Below, in pieces: positions 1 through 5,249 of a DNA stretch of 5,888 bases. The notes beneath the pieces were generated by a model, which was not told where the DNA came from, made no database searches, and saw only the letters and a list, made by a program, of their open reading frames with translations. Both the position numbers and the translations under genes were made by a program. Source of the stretch: Pseudomonadota bacterium (GTDB lineage Bacteria > Pseudomonadota > Alphaproteobacteria > Rhizobiales > Hyphomicrobiaceae). Every line of letters starts with the position of its first letter. The first letter of the stretch is position 1. Location: assembly GCA_021813195.1 (NCBI GenBank), contig JAKALI010000288.1, forward strand, positions 1 to 5,888, in the 5' to 3' direction.

Positions 1-431
1 AAGAGCGATATCCGGTTGTTCAGCATCCGATAGGCATCGGCGAATGCCAGCGCGATCTCCGCTGAAGAGCCCGTCGCTTTGGCGGGATCCTGAACTCCCC
101 AATGCGCGGTCATCGGCTGCCCGGGCCAGACCGGGCATTGTTCGCTCGCCGCATCGTCACAGACCGTGAAGGCGAAATCGAGATGCGGGGCACCCGGTTT
201 GGCGAATTCGTTCCAGCTTTTTGATCTTAGGTCGCTAACGTCGTAGTGCAGACTCTTCAAGAGCGTGATCGTCTCGGGCCGCACTTCTCCCGTTGGATGG
301 CTGCCAGCGGAGAATGCCTTGAATCGCCCCGCTCCGAGTTTGTTCAGAATGCACTCGGCCATTATGGAGCGCGCGGAATTACCCGTGCATAGAAACAGGA
401 CGTTGAAGAGCCTCTTTTGATCTTTACTCAT
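1..431 (-). CDS. arsC: Arsenate reductase, thioredoxin-coupled LMW-phosphatase type (3' end cut by window edge)
   Basis: Cytoplasmic arsenate reductase that would reduce As(V) to As(III) for export. From the ATG at 431 the frame stays open for 143 codons to the left edge, so the C-terminus is missing; aligned to the fused reductase at 1588-2523, up to about 38 residues lie outside. Seen: the phosphatase-like P-loop LCTGNSARS with nucleophile Cys15, then TVCDDAASEQC giving Cys91 and Cys99, the three-cysteine relay of thioredoxin-dependent ArsC enzymes, and the family block AHWGVQDPA near residue 110. The start is well supported: AGGGAGG at 437-443 lies 5 nt upstream of the ATG. It begins 50 bp after the thioredoxin reductase stop, so the two are probably co-transcribed with the fusion gene. 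It is clearly a paralogue of the ArsC half of that fusion (shared RSKSW.EFA, TVCD and AHWG blocks) but lacks the ArsR domain. Confidence 0.93.
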   Translation of the reverse strand, partial: MSKDQKRLFNVLFLCTGNSARSIMAECILNKLGAGRFKAFSAGSHPTGEVRPETITLLKSLHYDVSDLRSKSWNEFAKPGAPHLDFAFTVCDDAASEQCPVWPGQPMTAHWGVQDPAKATGSSAEIALAFADAYRMLNNRISL

Positions 432-481
432 GTCTGCCTCCCTAGGCGGTACTGGCCGTGCTGCCAGCTGCGAAATCTGGC

Positions 482-1468
482 TCATGCGACGATCGCCGCT
501 CGCATAGCGTCGCTTGCCGCATCCCTCAGGCCCCTCGTCATCAAGAAGCGCTCCGCGTCGAGGGCAGCCATGCATCCCATGCCAGCCGCAGTGACCGCCT
601 GGCGGTAGATCTCGTCAGCGACGTCACCGGCGGCAAACACGCCTGGAACACTCGTCCTCACCGTTCCCGGTGCGACCTTGATGTAGCCTGATGGTGTGAG
701 ATCGAGCTTGCCTCGAAAGAGTGCGGTCGCCGGCTCGTGGCCAATGGCAACGAAGACACCGTCGACTGGAAGCTCGGAGATTTGCCCTGTCGTCACATCG
801 GACAACCGCAGTGCGGTCACCGCCAGCGGCGTACCCGATCCGACGATTTCTGCGACTGTCGCGTTCCACACGATCTCCACACGTGGAAGAGCGAACAGTC
901 GATCCTGCAGAATTCGCTCGGCTCGAAAACCGTCCCGGCGATGAATCACGGTAACCTTGGCGGCGAGGTTGGCGAGGTAGAGGGCCTCTTCCACCGCGGT
1001 ATTGCCGCCGCCGATAACCGCAACGTGCTTGCCGCGAAAGAAGAACCCATCACAGGTCGCGCAGGCGGAAACACCAAAACCCTTCAGACGATCTTCACCG
1101 GCAACATGAAGCCAGCGGGCCTGAGCTCCCGTCGCTACGATCAGCGCATCGGCCGTATAGGTCGCGCCGGAATCGCCAGTCAGCGTGAAGGGAGGTCCGT
1201 CGAGATCGACACCGACGATATGATCGGCAGCGGTGCGGGTTCCCATCCGCTCGGCTTGCAGGCGCATCTGCTCCATGAGCCATGGCCCCTGCACTGGTTC
1301 GGCAAAGCCTGGATAATTCTCCACTTCGGTCGTGATCGTGAGTTGACCACCCGGCTGCATCCCCTCGATGAGGAGTGGATTCAGCCCGGCGCGCGCCGCG
1401 TAGACGGCCGCCGTCCACCCCGCAGGACCGGACCCAAGAATGATGAGAGGGACGGACATTGCTGCCAT
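482..1468 (-). CDS. trxB: Thioredoxin reductase (NADPH, FAD)
   Basis: Flavoprotein that passes electrons from NADPH through FAD and a redox disulfide to thioredoxin, which in turn regenerates thioredoxin-dependent ArsC. The 328-residue length is normal for low-molecular-weight TrxB. In order: FAD-binding GSGPAG at residues 12-17, the ENYPGF segment at about 50-55, the active disulfide CATCDG (Cys136, Cys139), NADPH-binding [10 protein letters not shown] from about 153, the HRR phosphate-binding motif at 176-178, and the C-terminal FAD motif FAAGDV at about 278-283. The ATG at 1468 and an in-frame ATG at 1459 (giving MSVPL) are both possible; neither has a clear Shine-Dalgarno, and the shorter form fits family N-termini better. 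It sits between two arsC genes in one direction, which points to a dedicated reductant supply for arsenate reduction. No thioredoxin gene is in the window. A housekeeping role cannot be excluded. Confidence 0.96.
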   Translation of the reverse strand: MAAMSVPLIILGSGPAGWTAAVYAARAGLNPLLIEGMQPGGQLTITTEVENYPGFAEPVQGPWLMEQMRLQAERMGTRTAADHIVGVDLDGPPFTLTGDSGATYTADALIVATGAQARWLHVAGEDRLKGFGVSACATCDGFFFRGKHVAVIGGGNTAVEEALYLANLAAKVTVIHRRDGFRAERILQDRLFALPRVEIVWNATVAEIVGSGTPLAVTALRLSDVTTGQISELPVDGVFVAIGHEPATALFRGKLDLTPSGYIKVAPGTVRTSVPGVFAAGDVADEIYRQAVTAAGMGCMAALDAERFLMTRGLRDAASDAMRAAIVA

Positions 1469-1538
1469 TTGAGGAACCGATCCGACTGCAGATGCCCATG
1501 GTCATAATTGGATTCCGTCCATATGTCCATAGATTCGG

Positions 1539-1564
1539 ACAGATTGACACAAGCGCAAATCTGT
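1539..1564. repeat. Short inverted repeat upstream of trxB
   Basis: ACAGATT (1539-1545) and AATCTGT (1558-1564) are a perfect 7-bp inverted repeat with a 12-nt spacer, in the 119-bp gap between the fusion gene stop and the trxB start. There is no T-run on either side, so it is not a good intrinsic terminator. It could be a small operator, an mRNA processing hairpin, or chance. Confidence 0.35.
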
Positions 1565-1587
1565 GTTGCACCGCGGAATGGTTGCGA

Positions 1588-2523
1588 TCAGGCTGCTTCT
1601 TGGCCGGAGAGCGTCAGAGGGGTCGCGCCTTCCATCCGCCCGATGTCGGCAAGCCGACCCTTCAGGCTGGCCAGGTCGAGGGAGCCGATCGGCAGATTGA
1701 CCAGAGCGGTGAGCCTCGCGGTCAGGCGACGATAGGTTTCAAGAAACGCGGCTTGCTGTTCGGTTTTTGTGCCGACGACCAATGCCGGGTCGGGGATACC
1801 CCAATGGGCTTGGAGGGGATGGCCAGGCCAATAAGGGCAGGCCTCGCCAGCAGCAGCGTCACAGACCGTGATGATGAAATCCATGGTGGTTGCGTCGGGG
1901 CCGGCAAACTCGTCCCAGCTCTTTGATCGCAGACCTTCGGTCGCATAACCTAGCGAATTGAGCAGCGAGACCGCGAGCGGGTGCGGTTGCTCCTGGGGCC
2001 GGCTTCCGGCCGAATAGGCCCGGAAACGCCCCGCCCCTTCGCGGTTGAGGACCGATTCCGCCATAATCGACCGGGCTGAGTTGCCCGAGCACAGAACGAG
2101 TACGTTGTAGCTTCCTGAACCGCCCTCGGCTGGCCGGCGCTGAGGAAATGTAGGTTCGGCGATATCGGCAGTTCCCGCTTCGGAATAACCTGTCAGCACC
2201 GTGCCGCGCATTTCGCTCAACATCACGTCGAAGAGAATGCCGAGCTTTGCGGGCTTGGCCGCATAGATAATCGAGCGGCCCTCGCGGCGGCTCGTAATTA
2301 ATCCTGCGCGTTCCAATTGCCCAAGATGGGGCGACATCGTGTTGTGGGGAACGGCGAGAAGACGCGCGATATCTCCAGCGGGCAGGCCGTAAGGAAGATA
2401 CCTCGCCAGCAATCGGTATGCCTCGAGCCGGGTGGGCTGGGCGAGACTGGCGAACATCTCTACGGCAGTATCGGCTGTGAATGTATCGGAGCTCATGGTG
2501 GCCAAGGTCGAGATTGCGGGCAC
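1588..2523 (-). CDS. ArsR-type HTH regulator fused to arsenate reductase ArsC
   Basis: A 311-residue two-domain protein. Residues about 15-105 are a winged helix of the ArsR type: AQPTRLEAYRLL, the recognition-helix stretch AVPHNTMSPHLGQLERAGL and a wing SRREGRSIIYAA. Residues about 111-138 are a polar Gly/Pro/Glu-rich linker. Residues 139 to about 275 are a complete thioredoxin-type ArsC with P-loop LCSGNSARS (Cys145), Cys221 and Cys229 in TVCDAAAGEAC, and AHWGIPDPA; a tail of about 35 residues follows. The DNA-binding half has no cysteine at all, so it cannot use the classical ArsR arsenite site. The start is taken as GTG at 2523 because GGAG (2529-2532) lies 5 nt upstream; the in-frame ATG at 2496 has no such signal. 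It is first in the leftward operon, followed by trxB and a second arsC. ArsR-ArsC fusions are known in arsenic islands; that this one autoregulates is inference. Confidence 0.93.
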   Translation of the reverse strand: MPAISTLATMSSDTFTADTAVEMFASLAQPTRLEAYRLLARYLPYGLPAGDIARLLAVPHNTMSPHLGQLERAGLITSRREGRSIIYAAKPAKLGILFDVMLSEMRGTVLTGYSEAGTADIAEPTFPQRRPAEGGSGSYNVLVLCSGNSARSIMAESVLNREGAGRFRAYSAGSRPQEQPHPLAVSLLNSLGYATEGLRSKSWDEFAGPDATTMDFIITVCDAAAGEACPYWPGHPLQAHWGIPDPALVVGTKTEQQAAFLETYRRLTARLTALVNLPIGSLDLASLKGRLADIGRMEGATPLTLSGQEAA

Positions 2524-2540
2524 GTCGACTCCGACGCAAT

Positions 2541-2584
2541 TGTGTCCAAGATAGTGGACGTCTCGACTTAAGCAAATATTTGCT
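2541..2584 (-). promoter_or_regulatory. Promoter of the leftward arsR-C / trxB / arsC operon
   Basis: On the minus strand TTGCTT (2570-2575) and TATCTT (2548-2553) are separated by 16 bp and resemble sigma-70 -35 and -10 boxes. Transcription would start near 2541, giving a leader of about 18 nt that carries the GGAG ribosome site of the fusion gene. The -35 lies inside a perfect palindrome (2571-2584), and a small repeat GTCCA (2544-2548) / TGGAC (2555-2559) brackets the -10, so both boxes look open to repressor occlusion. Confidence 0.55.
2571..2584. promoter_or_regulatory. 14-bp perfect palindrome, candidate operator
   Basis: AGCAAATATTTGCT is a perfect 14-bp palindrome, AT-rich in a GC-rich window and overlapping the proposed -35 of the leftward promoter. 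ArsR-family dimers bind short AT-rich palindromes, so this is a likely repressor site. Its sequence differs from the palindrome at 2620-2642, so the two sites are probably read by different regulators. Which protein binds which site is inference; its position suggests the ArsR-ArsC fusion acts here. Confidence 0.6.
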
Positions 2585-2593
2585 GCCCGGAGG

Positions 2594-2630
2594 TTGATGG
2601 GCGAAAGCCAAGGGCGTATATCGTCAATCG
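2594..2630 (+). promoter_or_regulatory. Promoter of the rightward arsR-acr3 operon
   Basis: TTGATG (2594-2599) and TATATC (2617-2622) are separated by exactly 17 bp, a good sigma-70 arrangement. Transcription would start near 2629, only about 12 nt before the ATG at 2641. The -10 runs into the palindrome at 2620-2642, so a bound repressor would block the -10 and start site. Confidence 0.6.
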
Positions 2631-2642
2631 TCGATTAACGAT
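2620..2642. promoter_or_regulatory. 23-bp near-perfect palindrome, candidate ArsR operator
   Basis: Left arm ATCGTCAATCG (2620-2630), central T at 2631, right arm CGATTAACGAT (2632-2642): 10 of 11 positions pair, the exception being C2625 against A2637. It covers the end of the -10, the expected transcription start and the first two bases of the ATG at 2641. Length, symmetry and position are those of an autoregulatory ArsR operator; assigning it to the adjacent cysteine-bearing ArsR is inference. Confidence 0.65.
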
Positions 2643-3027
2643 GAATGGAACTCACGTGAACGAAGCTGTTACGCACCTTCCCTCGCTGCCAGAGCGCGAG
2701 CTCGATGAGCAGCTCGCAGGCATCGCCAAGGCACTGGGGCATCCTGCGAGGATCGGCATCGTCCGTATGCTCCTCGAGCGGACGACTTGCGTTGGCTGTG
2801 ATGTGGTCGAGCATATCGGACTGGCCCAGTCGACGACCTCGCAACATCTCCAGATTTTGAAGGCCGCCGGGATCATCATTGGGGAAATCGAGCGCCCCCG
2901 GGTTTGTTATTCGCTCAATCCGCAAGCGGTAGCGCCGCTCAAGACGCTGGTTGACGCCATTTCCACCCACACCACCCTTTCTAGCCGCGGGGAGATTTCG
3001 ACGTGCCAACCTTCGAACGCTATCTGA
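2641..3027 (+). CDS. arsR: ArsR-family arsenite-responsive repressor
   Basis: A 128-residue winged-helix metalloregulator expected to repress the arsenic operon until As(III) binds. Seen: helix AKALGHPARIGIVRMLL (from about residue 30), the sensor and recognition region TTCVGCDVVEHIGLAQSTTSQHL, then LKAAGIIIGEIERPRVCYSL forming the wing. Cysteines 50 and 53 lie at the recognition-helix region and Cys89 in the wing strand; Cys122 is in a probably disordered tail. This resembles the ArsR subfamily that carries a cysteine pair followed by a CYC-like wing motif, not the E. coli CVCDLC type. Start choice is open: ATG 2641 has no Shine-Dalgarno and lies within the operator palindrome, while GTG 2656 (residue 6) has GGAA 5 nt upstream. 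All conserved domain residues are kept with either. The gene overlaps acr3 by 25 nt, so the two are co-transcribed and probably translationally coupled. Confidence 0.93.
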   Translation: MNGTHVNEAVTHLPSLPERELDEQLAGIAKALGHPARIGIVRMLLERTTCVGCDVVEHIGLAQSTTSQHLQILKAAGIIIGEIERPRVCYSLNPQAVAPLKTLVDAISTHTTLSSRGEISTCQPSNAI

Positions 3028-4067
3028 CCCTTTGGGTCGCACTCTGCATCATCGTCGGCATTGCCCTCGGCCATTTTCTTCCAGATGTATTTCACATCAT
3101 TGGCGCGGCTGAAATCGCTAAAGTCAATCTGCCCGTGGCGGCACTGATCTGGTTGATGATCATTCCAATGCTCATCAAGATTGATTTTGCAGCACTCGCG
3201 CAGGTCAAGAGCCACTGGCGCGGCATCGGCGTGACGTTGTTTGTGAACTGGGCCGTGAAGCCGTTTTCGATGGCGGCATTGGGCTGGTTCTTTATCGGAT
3301 ATCTGTTCCGCGCATATCTTCCGGCGGATCAGATCAACAGCTACATCGCCGGCCTGATCATCCTGGCGGCCGCACCATGCACGGCGATGGTGTTCGTTTG
3401 GAGCAATCTTTGCCGCGGCGAGCCCCATTTTACCTTGAGCCAAGTCGCCTTGAACGACGCGATCATGGTGGTGGCCTTTGCTCCCATCGTTGGTCTTCTG
3501 CTGGGACTCTCTGCAATTACCGTACCTTGGGATACGTTGCTCATCTCTGTCGTGCTCTACATTCTCGTGCCTGTGGCGCTCGCCCAGATCCTTCGTCGGT
3601 CGATCCTTGGCTCGGGAGGAGAGCGGTCACTCGGGCGCTTTCTCGCGGTCCTACAACCGCTCTCTCTCATCGCACTCCTGGCGACGCTCGTTCTGTTGTT
3701 CGGATTCCAGGGTGAGCAGATCATTGCGCAACCGCTCGTGATCGTACTCCTTGCGGTGCCGATCCTGATCCAGGTCTATTTCAATTCCGGGCTCGCTTAT
3801 CTCTTGAATCGTGCCAGCGGAGAGGCCCATTGCGTTGCCGGCCCTTCTGCCTTGATCGGCGCATCGAACTTCTTCGAACTCGCGGTCGCAACGGCGATCG
3901 CCCTGTTCGGCTTTCAGTCGGGAGCCGCCCTCGCGACCGTCGTCGGCGTTCTCATTGAGGTGCCTGTCATGTTGTCAGTCGTGCGGATCGTGAATGGAAG
4001 CAAGGACTGGTACGAGCGTGGCATCGCAAACAAGCGTTCAGCCGAGGCCATTGGTACTACGAAGTAG
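3003..4067 (+). CDS. acr3: Arsenite efflux permease, Acr3 family
   Basis: Inner-membrane carrier that expels arsenite from the cytoplasm. The 354-residue protein is at the usual Acr3 length and is hydrophobic along nearly its whole length, consistent with the family's ten membrane helices. Family marks: LPVAALIWLMIIPMLIKIDF (about 43-62), KPFSMAALGW, the essential cysteine in AAPCTAMVFVWS (Cys126), the NDAIMVVAFAP block (about 151-161), GASNFFELAVATAIALFG (about 286-303), and the conserved glutamate in VLIEVPVML (Glu319). Cys and Glu at these places are known to be needed for transport in characterised Acr3 proteins. The start is GTG at 3003, with GGGGAG (2989-2994) 8 nt upstream and inside the end of arsR, overlapping it by 25 nt. 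It exports the product of the divergently transcribed arsenate reductases. The short hydrophilic C-terminal tail looks ordinary. Confidence 0.97.
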   Translation: MPTFERYLTLWVALCIIVGIALGHFLPDVFHIIGAAEIAKVNLPVAALIWLMIIPMLIKIDFAALAQVKSHWRGIGVTLFVNWAVKPFSMAALGWFFIGYLFRAYLPADQINSYIAGLIILAAAPCTAMVFVWSNLCRGEPHFTLSQVALNDAIMVVAFAPIVGLLLGLSAITVPWDTLLISVVLYILVPVALAQILRRSILGSGGERSLGRFLAVLQPLSLIALLATLVLLFGFQGEQIIAQPLVIVLLAVPILIQVYFNSGLAYLLNRASGEAHCVAGPSALIGASNFFELAVATAIALFGFQSGAALATVVGVLIEVPVMLSVVRIVNGSKDWYERGIANKRSAEAIGTTK

Positions 4068-4264
4068 CTCAGTGCCGCGTCCTATCTGTGACCCACATGG
4101 ACACGGCCCACACAACGCTCTGGTCTGGCCCCATCCTTCAAGATGCGAAGCCGCGCGAATAGCATCGCCGCCACTCCTCTGAACCGATTGGTCGGGATGG
4201 GGCGCTCGCATGCCGTCCCGGGCGGCGGTGTGAGCCCGATGGCCCGGGCCCAGCCGAGGTTCAG
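4068..4264. other. 197-bp spacer after acr3, GC-rich and foldable
   Basis: No convincing gene on either strand; the open frames here are arginine/proline-rich shadows. A weak promoter-like pair for the plus strand is TTCAAG (4137-4142) and TAGCAT (4160-4165) with a 17-bp spacer. A strong GC hairpin (4204-4235) and a 10-bp palindrome GGCCCGGGCC (4241-4250) lie immediately before the ribosome site of the small gene at 4265. Neither is followed by a T-run, so no standard terminator for acr3 is visible. Confidence 0.5.
4204..4235 (+). other. GC-rich hairpin in the leader of the small membrane gene
   Basis: GCTCGCA (4204-4210) can pair with TGTGAGC (4229-4235), with one G-U pair, and GCCG (4212-4215) with CGGC (4223-4226) inside it. 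It ends 21 nt before the GAGG ribosome site at 4256-4259. It could separate the acr3 message from the downstream cassette or modulate its translation; no U-tract supports termination. Confidence 0.4.
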
Positions 4265-4426
4265 ATGCGCTTGCGTATTGTGGTTGCAGCAATTTGGGCC
4301 GGCATTGTTGGCATAGCGATGGCAACGGCTGCGCACCTAGCACTCTCGTATCCTGCATACGAGAGTGCAGAGATCGGAATTCTCGGCGGAATGGGCGCCG
4401 CAATCTTTGTCATTTATTTCGCATGA
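4265..4426 (+). CDS. Small two-helix membrane protein, unknown function
   Basis: A 53-residue protein, easy to miss because of its length and not recognised as a member of a family. The ATG at 4265 has GAGG (4256-4259) 5 nt upstream, and no alternative ATG, GTG or TTG start occurs in frame between the preceding stop at 4160 and this ATG. The product starts MRLR, then has a hydrophobic helix at about residues 5-28 (VVAAIWAGIVGIAMATAAHL), a short polar turn around YPAYESAE (29-36), and a second glycine/alanine-rich helix at about 37-52 ending IFVIYFA. That predicts an inner-membrane hairpin with the basic N-terminus in the cytoplasm. The second helix has GxxG-like spacing (GILGGMGAA), as in packing helices. 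It precedes the 204-residue membrane protein by 63 nt on the same strand and may be a partner subunit. A perfect 12-bp inverted repeat falls within its turn region. Real coding is likely but unproven. Confidence 0.68.
   Translation: MRLRIVVAAIWAGIVGIAMATAAHLALSYPAYESAEIGILGGMGAAIFVIYFA
4340..4368. repeat. Perfect 12-bp inverted repeat, 5-nt loop
   Basis: GCACTCTCGTAT (4340-4351) and ATACGAGAGTGC (4357-4368) pair perfectly around the loop CCTGC. It lies within the 53-residue gene, covering codons for its polar turn. No T-run follows on either strand, so it is not a typical terminator. It would form a stable mRNA hairpin, or could be a binding site for a dimeric protein. Confidence 0.8.
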
Positions 4427-4489
4427 ACAGCGGAATCGAATGGTGTTACCCTTGGGCTTCGTTGGCACACAAAAAATTGGGGGACAGCG

Positions 4490-5104
4490 TTGGTGAAAAG
4501 CGCGTCCGAACTGCCAGCTCACCTCGCAAGCGGAAGCCGTCGCGGCCTGTTGGTCGCGCTCGCTCTATTCGTATCTCATGGAGTTGCAACTGCCGCTTCG
4601 GCCATCGGCATCAATGATGCTTTGGCGATTGCCCTTATTGCAACACTTGCATTTGCAGCGCCGTTAGCGACGCCCATAGCCGCATCCGGGACCGCGACTT
4701 CGCAGACGATCGCTGCGGAAGGGGCATACCTCCTCGTTGGCAGTTTAGCCGGACTCTTTGGTGTAATCGCGCTCGAACGGCTGACCGGAACATCCGCATC
4801 TTTATCCTGTGCCGTTGAAATACCCGTACGGCTGGGAGTTGCTGTCTTCGGAGCTTTCGCCGTAGCCATGCTCGAATTCATGGTCCACCAGCGCAACCAA
4901 CTCTCATTGGTGGGCCCACTGATCTATCTCGGATTCTTCTGGATCGCACCATGGTACGGGTTTTTCCAGCCCCCCGCTTTTCTGGCTGAGGCGTTCGTTG
5001 GCTGTCATCATCAGACGATCGCGGTCATGTCCCTTACCTTCGTCGCGATGATTGCGGCGCGCGCCTTCGGCAGCAAGCTTGGTTCGTGGCTACTCGTTCG
5101 GTAG
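4490..5104 (+). CDS. Multi-pass inner-membrane protein, unknown function
   Basis: A 204-residue hydrophobic protein not recognised with confidence. After a short polar N-terminus with SRR at 16-18, hydrophobic segments lie at about residues 19-38, 43-65, 76-96, 111-132, 139-158 and 174-191, so five or six membrane helices are likely. Polar residues in or beside the membrane include His30, Glu77, Glu95, Glu129, His133 and a C-H-H cluster (Cys172, His173, His174), a possible metal or substrate site. The spacing of AFAAPLATP, the AEGAYLLVGSLAGLFG helix and AVAMLEFMVHQ weakly recalls HPP-family membrane proteins, but the His-Pro-Pro signature is absent, so this is only a suggestion. The start is TTG 4490 or GTG 4493; GGGGGA (4479-4484) serves both, with 5 or 8 nt spacing. 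It follows the 53-residue membrane gene and shares its direction with arsR-acr3, so an accessory arsenic role is possible but unproven. Confidence 0.8.
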   Translation: MVKSASELPAHLASGSRRGLLVALALFVSHGVATAASAIGINDALAIALIATLAFAAPLATPIAASGTATSQTIAAEGAYLLVGSLAGLFGVIALERLTGTSASLSCAVEIPVRLGVAVFGAFAVAMLEFMVHQRNQLSLVGPLIYLGFFWIAPWYGFFQPPAFLAEAFVGCHHQTIAVMSLTFVAMIAARAFGSKLGSWLLVR

Positions 5105-5200
5105 AGAAGCTAAGTCGACAGCCATGATGCGGCGGATAAGCGTATTTTAGCAAATGTATCGCCTGCCACGCGACTGAACGTGATGCGGTCAATTCTGCGC

Positions 5201-5219
5201 AAGCGATCCGCGGATGCTT
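5201..5219. repeat. Imperfect palindrome between convergent genes
   Basis: The core ATCCGCGGAT (5206-5215) is a perfect 10-bp palindrome, flanked by AAGC (5201-5204) and GCTT (5216-5219), which also pair if G5205 is bulged. It lies in the 145-bp gap between two convergent genes, where a shared terminator would be expected, but no T-run follows on either strand. Nothing else recognisable was seen in that gap. Confidence 0.35.
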
Positions 5220-5249
5220 AGCCCAATCGGTGAAACATTCGTATGATAA

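Noticed and set aside
737..1507. Long plus-strand frame of 256 codons opposite trxB
   Set aside because: It lies entirely antisense to a clear thioredoxin reductase and its extension upstream, has no domain motif and is arginine/glycine-rich in the way of shadow frames in GC-rich DNA.
1521..1540. Promoter for trxB in the gap after the fusion gene
   Set aside because: Candidate boxes on the minus strand (TTGTGT with TATGGA) have a poor match and a 15-bp spacer; co-transcription from the upstream promoter is simpler.
1859..2611. Minus-strand frame of 250 codons overlapping the ArsR-ArsC fusion
   Set aside because: Same strand but another frame of a gene with full catalytic and DNA-binding motifs; its product is Arg/Ser/Pro-rich with no recognisable fold.
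2907..3443. Minus-strand frame of 178 codons opposite the arsR end and acr3 start
   Set aside because: Antisense to two well-identified genes and composed of His/Asp/Arg-rich sequence without any family motif.
4204..4250. Intrinsic terminator for acr3
   Set aside because: The hairpins are GC-rich but no T-run follows on the plus strand, so termination is not supported.
4038..4403. Minus-strand frame of 121 codons across the acr3 spacer and the small gene
   Set aside because: Extreme Arg/Pro/Cys composition; the plus-strand 53-residue frame has a proper ribosome site and a coherent membrane profile instead.
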